Source: Holophagaceae bacterium
Lineage (GTDB): Bacteria; Acidobacteriota; Holophagae; Holophagales; Holophagaceae
NCBI GenBank assembly: GCA_003538615.1
Contig: DPRT01000189.1
Span: 10,441-15,470 of the forward strand
Reading direction: 5' to 3'
Length of the DNA stretch: 5,030 nt
In this document: one piece after another, positions 1 through 5,030 of the stretch
How positions within the stretch are numbered: the stretch's first letter is position 1
Layout of the letters: every line of letters begins with the position of its first letter
Made by a program: the position numbers and the translations under genes
The notes under the pieces: model-generated
Told to the model about the DNA's origin: nothing
The model's input: only the letters and a program-made list of their open reading frames with translations
The model's database searches: none

Positions 1-401
1 TCGCCGTTCACGCTTTCCAGGGAGGGCATCACCCGGCGCGGCACCTTGAGGGTCATCTGGCACTGGGGCCCCCGGTACATGCCCCAACCCGTGTTCTTGG
101 GGTACTCGCCCCGGATCTCCAGGCTCCCCTTGCCCGCTTCGAAGACGACCTTCACCTGCTCGTCCTTGCTGCTGGGCTTGAACTCGCCCGTGAACTGGAC
201 CTCCTCGCGGTCCCAGCCCTCCACGCGGATGAAGCCGTTGACGTTCTTCACCCGGAGCACCGATCCCGCCGCCAGGGGCACCGTGCGGGTCTCAGTGGTC
301 TGTTCCGCCTTGGCGGGCTGGACCACCTGGGTCTGGGCCGCGAGCGGAGCCCAGAGGATGACGGCGGCCAGGGCCGCGGCGAACGGATGGATGAGGGACA
401 T
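1..401 (-). CDS. Exported DUF4097-like (putative adhesin/beta-helix) protein, C-terminus cut by window edge
   Basis: The first 133 codons of a minus-strand gene are visible; the rest lies left of base 1. Residues 1-22 form a signal peptide: a short N-terminus, a hydrophobic stretch rich in Ala, Leu and Val, and a plausible cleavage site in PLAAQ at about residues 19-23. The mature part should therefore leave the cytoplasm. Residues 49-61 (LRVKNVNGFIRVE), followed by GWDREEV, and residues 120-133 (VPRRVMPSLESVNG) are the beta-strand and 'VNG' repeats typical of the DUF4097 family, which is predicted to fold as a beta-helix-like repeat. Family members have no established biochemical role. The ATG at 401 is preceded by AGGAGG with a 5-base spacer, which supports this start. 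It is divergent from the gene at 521. One Cys (residue 114) is visible. The family call is good; the function is unknown. Confidence 0.8.
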   Translation of the reverse strand, partial: MSLIHPFAAALAAVILWAPLAAQTQVVQPAKAEQTTETRTVPLAAGSVLRVKNVNGFIRVEGWDREEVQFTGEFKPSSKDEQVKVVFEAGKGSLEIRGEYPKNTGWGMYRGPQCQMTLKVPRRVMPSLESVNG

Positions 402-406
402 GGAGG

Positions 407-412
407 CCTCCT
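407..412 (-). promoter_or_regulatory. Ribosome binding site for the DUF4097-like gene
   Basis: The minus strand reads AGGAGG here, a perfect Shine-Dalgarno core, five bases before the ATG at 401. It fixes the start of the exported protein. The surrounding GGAGGCCTCC is palindromic. Confidence 0.7.
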
Positions 413-495
413 GCGATGTCAGAGATCGTGCCCGGTGATACGAAGGATTTCGGAGAGGGTTTAGCGAACTTCCGGAGGGCCCCCCGGGAACTCCG

Positions 496-501
496 TATAC
501 T
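496..501 (+). promoter_or_regulatory. Candidate -10 element for the gene at 521
   Basis: TATACT lies about 20 bases upstream of the ATG at 521 and differs from TATAAT at one position. Transcription would start near 507-509, giving a leader of only about a dozen bases that still contains CGGAG at 511-515 as ribosome binding site. No matching -35 is visible, so this is a weak prediction in a GC-rich genome whose promoters may not follow the E. coli consensus. Confidence 0.25.
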
Positions 502-520
502 TGGGGCGCCCGGAGTCCCC

Positions 521-781
521 ATGTCCCAGACCATCGACCGTCCCGAGCTCAGCCCCGCCGAGTGGAAGCTCATCCAGGACCTGCGGTCCCTGCCGGACGC
601 GGCCCTGCGCGACCGCATGCAGACCTCCCTCGGCGAGCTGCTGTTCTTCTTCCGCACCCCCCGCTGCCAGGGCATGGGGATCGAAGGCTTCCCCTGCGGC
701 GACCCGCGCTCCTCCTGCGAAGACTGCCACCAGATCTGGGACATGCTCGACCGGGTGGCCGAGCGATCCAAAAAGGCCTGA
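521..781 (+). CDS. Small cysteine-containing protein of unknown function (86 aa)
   Basis: I do not recognise this family. The 86-residue product starts MSQTIDRPEL. Residues 11-44 are predicted amphipathic helices (SPAEWKLIQDLRSLP, then RMQTSLGELLFFF). A compact region follows with four cysteines at 49, 59, 66 and 69, the last two as SCEDCH with His70, and then a C-terminal helix (IWDMLDRVAERSKKA). The Cys/His spacing (C-x9-C-x6-C-x2-C-H) could hold zinc or another metal, but this is inference. There is no signal peptide or membrane segment, so it is probably cytoplasmic. An in-frame ATG at 416 would add 35 residues. I prefer 521 because CGGAG lies five bases upstream, the upstream residues look like translated intergenic DNA, and a -10-like element sits within that extension. 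A 52-base gap with no terminator separates it from the next gene, so the two may be cotranscribed. Confidence 0.75.
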   Translation: MSQTIDRPELSPAEWKLIQDLRSLPDAALRDRMQTSLGELLFFFRTPRCQGMGIEGFPCGDPRSSCEDCHQIWDMLDRVAERSKKA

Positions 782-820
782 ATTTTCAAGATCGCCTCCA
801 ACCCTGACGAGGAACAGCTC

Positions 821-826
821 GGAGGA
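821..826 (+). promoter_or_regulatory. Ribosome binding site that decides the start at 834
   Basis: GGAGGA lies seven bases before the ATG at 834. The reading frame is open far upstream to about 501, but that part overlaps the preceding gene in another frame, so this site is the main reason to choose 834 as start. Confidence 0.7.
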
Positions 827-833
827 TGGCACC

Positions 834-1370
834 ATGAGCCGCAGGCTGAACGTCGGGATCCTGGTGGTTGAGGAGGACCGCTCGGCATGGCCGCGCATCG
901 GCGCCTTCTTCACCCACCAGCTCGCCCAGGTGGGCGCCAGCCCGGCGATGGTCTTCCGCGATCAGCTGCCGCAGCGGGCCGCGGGCTTCGACCTCATCTC
1001 CCTCACGGACCGGGCGGGCCGCGAGCGGGTGGTGGACCGCCTTCTGGACCGCCCGGACCTGCTCATGGACCTGCGCCACACCCCCATCGTGAACCTGCAT
1101 GCCCCGAACCCCGGCGCCATGCACAGCGACATGCGGACGATTCTGGGCCGCGAAGGCACTGGACTGACCCCGGATGGGCTGTGGGTCTTCAGCCGGGACT
1201 GGATGGCCCCCTGGTTCGAGCATCCCCTCGAGTTCCCGGAGCTGGGCCTGGCCCTGGCCCCGGCTGCGCGGCCCGTGAGCGCCGACCGCACCTGGGCCCG
1301 ACGCTCCAGCCTCGCCCTGGTGTCTCCGGTGGCCGGGGCCTGGCTGCCCCTGCCCGCCGGCGCACGCTGA
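834..1370 (+). CDS. Hypothetical protein, 178 aa, alpha/beta-like N-terminal half
   Basis: I do not recognise this family. The product has 178 residues, no cysteine, no signal peptide and no clear membrane segment. Its first 90 residues alternate as in an alpha/beta fold: strand NVGILVV (6-12), helix around AWPRIGAFFTHQLAQVG (18-34), strand AMVF (38-41), strand FDLISL (52-57), helix RERVVDRLLDRPDLLMDL (63-80), strand TPIVNLH (83-89). The second half has a Trp/Phe-rich segment (LWVFSRDWMAPWFEHPLEF, about 116-134) and an Ala/Pro-rich tail. A Rossmann- or flavodoxin-like nucleotide-binding protein is one possibility, but I see no glycine-rich loop or catalytic signature. The start at 834 rests on GGAGGA seven bases upstream. 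It follows the small Cys protein by 52 bases on the same strand. Its stop is four bases from the convergent stop at 1375-1377. Confidence 0.75.
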   Translation: MSRRLNVGILVVEEDRSAWPRIGAFFTHQLAQVGASPAMVFRDQLPQRAAGFDLISLTDRAGRERVVDRLLDRPDLLMDLRHTPIVNLHAPNPGAMHSDMRTILGREGTGLTPDGLWVFSRDWMAPWFEHPLEFPELGLALAPAARPVSADRTWARRSSLALVSPVAGAWLPLPAGAR

Positions 1371-1374
1371 ACGC

Positions 1375-1848
1375 CTAGGAAGTCCGGCCCGCCAGCCAGC
1401 GATCGCCGAAGTTCACGAGGACGGCCCCCAAGAGGATCAGCGCCGCGCCGCCGATGCGGACCCAGGAGAGGCCCCGCTCCGGGAGGCCCAGCAGGCCGAA
1501 GCGGTCGAAGATCAACGAAGAGCACACCTGTCCCGCCACGATGAGGGACACCATGGCCGCGAGGCCGATGCGCGGGGCGAGCATGGTCGTTCCGAACACG
1601 AAGAAGGCCCCCAGGACGCCGCCCAGCCACTGCCACCAGGCCACCCGCGGCAGCCCTCCCAGCGCGGCGAAGGGCTGCCCGGCCAGGGCCGAGACCAGCA
1701 GCAGCGCCAGCGTGCCCACGGCGAACGAGACCAGGGCGGCCACCAGGGATCCGCTGTGGAGCGAGTCCCGCAGGGCATTGTTGATGGCCGACTGCAGGGG
1801 GACGGCCAGCCCGATGGCGAAGGCCATGACGAGGAACACCAGAACCAT
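1375..1848 (-). CDS. YdcZ/DUF606-family small membrane protein (DMT superfamily)
   Basis: The 157-residue product is nearly all hydrophobic, with about five membrane segments: roughly 2-25, 33-56, 72-91, 95-117 and 129-148. The opening FAIGLAVPLQSAINNALRD, the central WWQWLGGVLGAFFVFGTTMLAP and the C-terminal GGAALILLGAVLVNFGDRW are characteristic of the DUF606/YdcZ family, small members of the drug/metabolite transporter superfamily in the inner membrane. The length agrees with the usual ~150 residues. Such half-size proteins are thought to pair to form a full transporter; substrates are mostly unknown and none can be inferred here. The ATG at 1848 is supported by GGAGG five bases upstream. 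The same frame stays open to 2829, but that part lies inside the kinase gene and is a shadow. It is the last gene of the minus-strand block, 29 bases after the kinase stop, so translation probably follows from the shared message. Confidence 0.9.
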   Translation of the reverse strand: MVLVFLVMAFAIGLAVPLQSAINNALRDSLHSGSLVAALVSFAVGTLALLLVSALAGQPFAALGGLPRVAWWQWLGGVLGAFFVFGTTMLAPRIGLAAMVSLIVAGQVCSSLIFDRFGLLGLPERGLSWVRIGGAALILLGAVLVNFGDRWLAGRTS

Positions 1849-1853
1849 CCGCG

Positions 1854-1858
1854 CCTCC
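1854..1858 (-). promoter_or_regulatory. Ribosome binding site for the YdcZ-family gene
   Basis: The minus strand reads GGAGG here, five bases before the ATG at 1848. It lies within the 29-base gap after the kinase stop and argues for the short 157-residue protein rather than the longer open frame. Confidence 0.6.
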
Positions 1859-1877
1859 GCAAGAAGGGCCGATGGTA

Positions 1878-3293
1878 TCAGAGCGCCTCCCAGGCGTGCC
1901 GGGCATTCCCGGCGGCTCCGGCCGTGGCCGTCTTCACCCGGGAGCGGAGATCCTCCGGCAGGCGGCGGGCCGCTTCCAGGGCCTGCAGCCGGAAGGGTGC
2001 CGCCAGCCCCGGCCAGGCGGTCACCAGGGCCTCGGCCCACAGGGCATCCCCCAGGGCCGCACGGGGCGCCCAGCGCCAGGCGGTACCCAGCCCCGGTTCG
2101 CTCAACGCCGCCAGGGCCTCGGCCGTCCGGCCCGTGCGCAGCGCCAGCTCCGCCGCGGCCTCCGCCGCTTCGCGCTGGGTGAAGGGATCGGACAGCCAGG
2201 AGAGCACGGCAGGAAGGGCCGAAGCATCCCCCACCCGGCCCAGGGCCTTCACCAGGGCGAACCGGGCGCCCTCGGGGCCGAGGCGCAGGGATTCCAGCAG
2301 CCAGGGCCCGTCCCCGGGACGGGCGGCGGCGCACAGCCCTTCGGCGGCGGACCGCCGGACACCCACCGGGCCCGTGGCCAGCGCATCGAGGTAGGGCCCC
2401 AGCCGGGCTTCGGGCCCTTCCGCGGCCCGGGGCCCCGCCAGGGTGGCGGCTTCGCGGTCGGCGGTCCGGTACCCCGGCAGCGGCTCGGCGCCCCAGCCGG
2501 CGGCTTCGGCACTCTCCAACCAAATGGACAGTTCTTGTCCAAACGACTCCATGTCCGGCAGGCGCTTCAGGGGATCCGGCTGGAGGGCGCGCAGCAGGAT
2601 CCCCGCCAGCCGGGGCGGAAACCCGGGCCTGGCCGCGGCGGGCGGAAGCTGCACCTGGGCGTAGGCCTGGCCCGTGGCGTACTCGTAGAGGATGGCGCCC
2701 AGGGCATAGACATCGCAGCGTCCATCCACGCTGCGGGGATCGCCATGCTGTTCGGGGGCCATGTAGCCCAGGGTGCCCACCACCATCTGGCTGCGGGTGG
2801 CGCGGGTGCGGCCTTCCTCCCCCTCCCACAGGCAGACTCCGAAATCCGTCACCTTGAGCCGGCCGTCCGCCGCGAACAGCAGATTGGAGGGCTTGAGATC
2901 CCGGTGGATCACGCCCGCCGCGTGGGCCACCTGGAGCGCGCCGCAGACCGGCACCAGCCGCCGCACCAGGGTGGCCGGAGCCTCGCCCCGGCAGGCCTTC
3001 AGGCTTCCGCCCGGCAGCAGTTCCATCACCAGGTAGGGCCAGGCGCCGCTGCGGCCGAAGGCGAAGATCTCCACCAGGTCCGGGTGGGACAGGTGGGTGA
3101 GCACCTCGCCTTCGCGAAGGAACCGGCGCACCAGCCCCTCGTCCCCATGGACCTCGGGGCGCAGCAGCTTCACCGCCGAAACCAGGCCGCGGAAGCGGTC
3201 CTCCCCGCGGAAGACCAGGGCCATGCCCCCTTCGCCCAGGGGCTCCAGCAGCCGCACGCTGCCGATCTGCGCGGGGGGGCGGAGGGCGCTCAT
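1878..3293 (-). CDS. Soluble PknB-like Ser/Thr protein kinase with C-terminal HEAT-like repeats
   Basis: The 471-residue product has a complete Hanks-type kinase domain at about 11-260. Visible motifs are the glycine loop LGEGGMALVF (19-28), the ATP-binding Lys42 in SAVKLL, the helix-C Glu61 in RFLREGE, the catalytic loop HRDLKPSN (130-137; Asp132, Lys134, Asn137), DFG (150-152), GTLGYMAPEQ (173-182) and DVYALG (194-199). All catalytic residues are present, so it should be active. Candidate activation-loop phosphosites are Thr163, Thr166 and Ser168. After a linker, residues ~295-450 look like HEAT/armadillo-type helical repeats, clearest in ARFALVKALGRVGDASALPA (343-362). There is no transmembrane segment or extracellular sensor, unlike classical PknB, so it should be cytosolic, with the repeats as a likely docking or sensing surface. 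The ATG at 3293 matches where the kinase fold begins; the ribosome binding site is only a modest GGGAAGGGA. The gene starts 19 bases after the FHA-GGDEF stop, so it is almost certainly in the same operon. Confidence 0.92.
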   Translation of the reverse strand: MSALRPPAQIGSVRLLEPLGEGGMALVFRGEDRFRGLVSAVKLLRPEVHGDEGLVRRFLREGEVLTHLSHPDLVEIFAFGRSGAWPYLVMELLPGGSLKACRGEAPATLVRRLVPVCGALQVAHAAGVIHRDLKPSNLLFAADGRLKVTDFGVCLWEGEEGRTRATRSQMVVGTLGYMAPEQHGDPRSVDGRCDVYALGAILYEYATGQAYAQVQLPPAAARPGFPPRLAGILLRALQPDPLKRLPDMESFGQELSIWLESAEAAGWGAEPLPGYRTADREAATLAGPRAAEGPEARLGPYLDALATGPVGVRRSAAEGLCAAARPGDGPWLLESLRLGPEGARFALVKALGRVGDASALPAVLSWLSDPFTQREAAEAAAELALRTGRTAEALAALSEPGLGTAWRWAPRAALGDALWAEALVTAWPGLAAPFRLQALEAARRLPEDLRSRVKTATAGAAGNARHAWEAL

Positions 3294-3312
3294 GCAGGTC
3301 CCTTCCCGCAGC

Positions 3313-4212
3313 TCACGGCGCCTGGGCCACGCGGTTCCGGCCCTCGGCCTTGGCGCGATGGAGGGCCGCATCGGCCCGAGCCAGCAGCGCGCCGCCGCCA
3401 GTATCGCTGGGCTTCAGCTCCGCCACGCCCAGGCTGCACGTCGCACGGACGAAGCGCCCTTCCCCGGCATCCACCGGGCCTCCCGCCAGGGCGGCCCGGA
3501 GATCCTCAGCGGCATTCAGCGCCAGGGCCGCCGTCGTCTCCGGAAGGATGGCCAGGAATTCCTCGCCTCCCAGCCGGCCCACGGGGTCCGAACCCCGGAG
3601 GCGCCGGGCCAGGTGGCCGCCAAAGGCCCGGATCACCCGGTCACCGGCCTCGGGGCCATGCCCGATGTTGATCTGCTCAAGGCCATCGAGATCCGCCAGG
3701 ATGACCGCCAGGGGGCGCTGATGCCGCCGGGCCAGCTCGAAGTGGGCCTCCAGCTGGGCCAGCACCGTGGCGCGGCCGCCAACGCCCGTGAGGCCGTCGA
3801 GGGCGGCTTGGGCGCCGGTGTCCTGCTGGTACTGGCGATCCAGGAGATCCAGCCGCTTGAGCTTGAAGGCGTGGACCCCCACGCGCAGCACATCCCCCGC
3901 GCGGAGGGCCACGGGGCCTGGCTCCGCCTCCACCCGGCGGCCATTCACGTAGAGGCCGTTGGTGGATCCCAGGTCGTGAAGCAAAATGGTGGCGCCGCCG
4001 GAGGCCGCCTCCAGCCGCGCATGGCGGCGGCTCACCTCGGGCTCCGGAAGGCAGAGGCCGCATTCCGCCGCGCGGCCGATGTCCAGGCCTTCCGGCGGCA
4101 GGGGAATCACCTCGCCCAGGGGCTGGCCGATGTAGCGGATCAGGATCCAGGCGCGGGCCTCCGGCGTGCCAGGCCGGGTAGATGGATCAGGAGGCGCGGA
4201 TTCGGGGGGCAT
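3313..4212 (-). CDS. FHA-GGDEF protein with partly degenerate diguanylate cyclase domain
   Basis: The 299-residue cytosolic product has an FHA domain at about 22-118, with GR (46-47), SRRHA (61-65) and LGSTNGLYVNG (81-91); these are the phosphothreonine-binding signatures. A GGDEF domain follows at about 137-296. It keeps GGEEF (215-219), the metal-binding Asp174 in DLD, Asn182 and Asp191 (guanine contacts in the family), an RxxD inhibitory site (Arg206-Asp209) and a C-terminal HRAKAEGRNRV. Several conserved positions are changed: the usual DxLTGLxNR is DGLTGVGGR (139-147), FKxIND is LEQINI (178-183), the His of GHxxGD is Pro187, and the Tyr of ALYxAK is His. It may be a weak cyclase or a regulatory c-di-GMP binder. 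The ATG at 4212 is the first start after an in-frame TGA; a GAGG lies 13 bases upstream, a long spacer, so initiation may be weak or coupled to the gene before it. It sits 32 bases after its paralogue and 19 bases before the kinase. Confidence 0.9.
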   Translation of the reverse strand: MPPESAPPDPSTRPGTPEARAWILIRYIGQPLGEVIPLPPEGLDIGRAAECGLCLPEPEVSRRHARLEAASGGATILLHDLGSTNGLYVNGRRVEAEPGPVALRAGDVLRVGVHAFKLKRLDLLDRQYQQDTGAQAALDGLTGVGGRATVLAQLEAHFELARRHQRPLAVILADLDGLEQINIGHGPEAGDRVIRAFGGHLARRLRGSDPVGRLGGEEFLAILPETTAALALNAAEDLRAALAGGPVDAGEGRFVRATCSLGVAELKPSDTGGGALLARADAALHRAKAEGRNRVAQAP

Positions 4213-4238
4213 CGGCCCAAGTCTACCTCAGCAGTCCG

Positions 4239-4246
4239 TTTTTTTT
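4239..4246 (-). repeat. A8 homopolymer overlapping the stop of the upstream FHA-GGDEF gene
   Basis: In the minus-strand message the stop reads GGC TAA followed directly by further adenines, giving a run of eight A in a GC-rich region. It occupies the start of the 32-base gap between the two FHA-GGDEF genes. It could act as an A-rich, unstructured leader that helps translation of the downstream gene, whose own ribosome binding site is poor. The run is U-less in the transcribed direction, so it is not an intrinsic terminator for this operon. Confidence 0.5.
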
Positions 4247-5030
4247 AGCCCAGGCACACGCGGTTCCGCCCTTCCAGCTTGGCCCGGTAGAGGCCCCCAT
4301 CCGCCCGGGCCAGCATCTGCCCCGCGTCCAGGTCCCCGGCGAGACGCTCCGCGATGCCCATGCTGCAGGTCACCTCCAGCCCGCCGCCCGGCAGGGGCAC
4401 GGGAACCGAGGCGAGCGCCAGGCGGAGCCGCTCGGCGAAGGTCTGGGCGCCGCCCAGGTCCGTTTCGGGAAGGATCATCAGGAACTCTTCGCCCCCGATG
4501 CGGCCCGCGAGATCGGCCTCCCGCAGCGTGGTGCGGAGCCGTTCACCAAAGGTCTGGAGGACAAAGTCCCCGGCGCCGTGGCCATGGATGTCGTTGATCT
4601 GCTTGAAGGAGTCCAGATCCGCCATCACCACCGACAGGGGACGGCCATAGCGCACGCTCAGGCCGAAGCGGGTCTGGAATTCCCCGAGGGTGCTGCTCCG
4701 GTTGGCCAGGCCCGTGAGCAGATCCTTGGTGCTGAGGTCCAGCAGGGTCTCGTGGAAGGCCCGCTCCAGCGGATCCATGGCCACCAGCTTCAGCACGTGG
4801 GCGCCGATGGCCAGGCGGTCCCCCGCCTGGAGGACCACCGCCCCGCCGGGCCGCTCCCCGTTCACCAGGGTGCCGTTGGTGGAGCCCATATCCTCGAGCC
4901 GCACCTGGCCGCTCTCCAGGAGGACCCGCGCGTGGTGGCGGCTCACTTCGCTGTCCAGCAGCGCCACCTGGACATCCGGGGCGCGGCCGATGATGGATTC
5001 ACCGGGGGGCAGGGGGAAGATGCGCCCCAA
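4245..5030 (-). CDS. FHA-GGDEF diguanylate cyclase, N-terminus cut by window edge
   Basis: The last 261 residues of a cytosolic FHA-GGDEF protein are visible. The FHA domain has GR (15-16 of the visible part), SRHHA (30-34) and MGSTNGTLVNG (48-58), all the usual phosphothreonine-binding positions. A linker leads into a complete GGDEF domain: DLLTGLANR (103-111), DLDSFKQIND (138-147), GHGAGD (150-155), RxxD inhibitory site (Arg170-Asp173), GGEEF (179-183) and GLYRAKLEGRNRV (246-258). Every catalytic motif is canonical, so it should make c-di-GMP from two GTP, with product feedback through the I-site and FHA-mediated control by phosphoproteins. The first visible codon is TTG, but this is probably internal: its paralogue has about 30 more residues before the matching LG..IPLPP strand, so the real start should lie beyond 5030. 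It appears to be upstream of, and cotranscribed with, the next three genes. Confidence 0.92.
   Translation of the reverse strand: MGRIFPLPPGESIIGRAPDVQVALLDSEVSRHHARVLLESGQVRLEDMGSTNGTLVNGERPGGAVVLQAGDRLAIGAHVLKLVAMDPLERAFHETLLDLSTKDLLTGLANRSSTLGEFQTRFGLSVRYGRPLSVVMADLDSFKQINDIHGHGAGDFVLQTFGERLRTTLREADLAGRIGGEEFLMILPETDLGGAQTFAERLRLALASVPVPLPGGGLEVTCSMGIAERLAGDLDAGQMLARADGGLYRAKLEGRNRVCLG

Larger units (their letters stand above)
402..520. other. Divergent intergenic region
   Basis: About 120 bases separate two divergently transcribed genes, so promoters for both should lie here. On the plus strand TATACT at 496-501 matches the sigma-70 -10 consensus at five of six positions, but no good -35 lies 16-18 bases upstream. 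On the minus strand TATCAC in the 430s-440s is a weaker -10 candidate, also without a convincing -35. The stretch 420-470 is less GC-rich than its surroundings, consistent with promoter DNA. No operator-like inverted repeat was recognised. Confidence 0.4.

Noticed and set aside
501..833. Upstream extension of the 178-residue protein in the same frame
   Set aside because: It overlaps the small Cys protein gene, is Pro/Ser/Ala/Arg-rich, and is not needed given GGAGGA seven bases before the ATG at 834.
1849..2829. N-terminal extension of the YdcZ-family protein to 484 residues
   Set aside because: The extension overlaps the kinase gene in another frame and is Pro/Gly/Arg-rich without domains. 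The 157-residue form matches the family length and has a good ribosome binding site.
3273..3279. Run of seven C in the kinase coding strand as a phase-variation switch
   Set aside because: Seven bases is short for phase variation and such runs are expected in GC-rich Pro codons; no other sign of variability is visible.
1872..3671. A 599-codon open frame on the plus strand
   Set aside because: It lies antisense to the kinase and GGDEF genes, whose motifs are unmistakable. Its translation is a low-complexity mix of Gly, Pro, Gln and Arg with no domain, as expected for the opposite strand of GC-rich genes.
4220..4250. Intrinsic terminator at the T8 run (plus strand)
   Set aside because: The T-run is on the strand opposite to transcription, no stable hairpin precedes it on the plus strand, and no plus-strand gene ends there.
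5028..5030. TTG at the window edge as the true start of the first FHA-GGDEF gene
   Set aside because: It falls exactly at the edge, and the paralogue has further residues before the corresponding first FHA strand, so the gene very likely continues beyond the window.
1..5030. CRISPR array, tRNA, rRNA, insertion sequence or long repeats
   Set aside because: No regularly spaced repeats, cloverleaf sequence, transposase motif or terminal inverted repeat was recognised by eye; nearly all bases are explained by the listed genes.

Overview
The window is a very GC-rich, densely coded bacterial segment with gaps of 4 to about 120 bases between genes. Two genes encode FHA-GGDEF proteins, one encodes a soluble PknB-like Ser/Thr kinase with HEAT-like repeats, and one encodes an exported DUF4097-type protein. 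This combination suggests a signalling-rich, high-GC Gram-negative bacterium. Acidobacteriota of the Holophaga/Geothrix kind, or a myxobacterium-like lineage, would fit. That placement is inference from gene content and base composition; no marker gene is present.

Left part (1-1370). A secreted DUF4097-like protein on the minus strand runs off the left edge. Across a gap of about 120 bases it is divergent from two plus-strand genes. The first encodes an 86-residue cysteine-containing protein of unknown function (521-781). The second encodes a 178-residue protein of unknown function with an alpha/beta-looking N-terminal half (834-1370). The second gene ends four bases from the stop of the convergent minus-strand block.

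Right part (1375-5030). Four minus-strand genes lie head to tail with gaps of 32, 19 and 29 bases and look like one operon. In transcription order they are: an FHA-GGDEF diguanylate cyclase with a canonical catalytic domain, whose 5' end is cut by the right edge; a second FHA-GGDEF paralogue with several degenerate GGDEF motifs; the cytosolic Ser/Thr kinase with its HEAT-like C-terminal region; and a small YdcZ/DUF606-family membrane protein. The operon promoter would lie beyond base 5030.

The likely theme is a link between protein phosphorylation and cyclic-di-GMP signalling. FHA domains bind phosphothreonine, so the kinase could mark partners, or the cyclases themselves, and thereby control c-di-GMP output. 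This is inferred from gene order and domain content. The individual families are known; the less usual features are the duplicated FHA-GGDEF pair with one diverged copy, and the membrane-free kinase with a HEAT-like tail. No mobile element, CRISPR array, tRNA or rRNA was seen.
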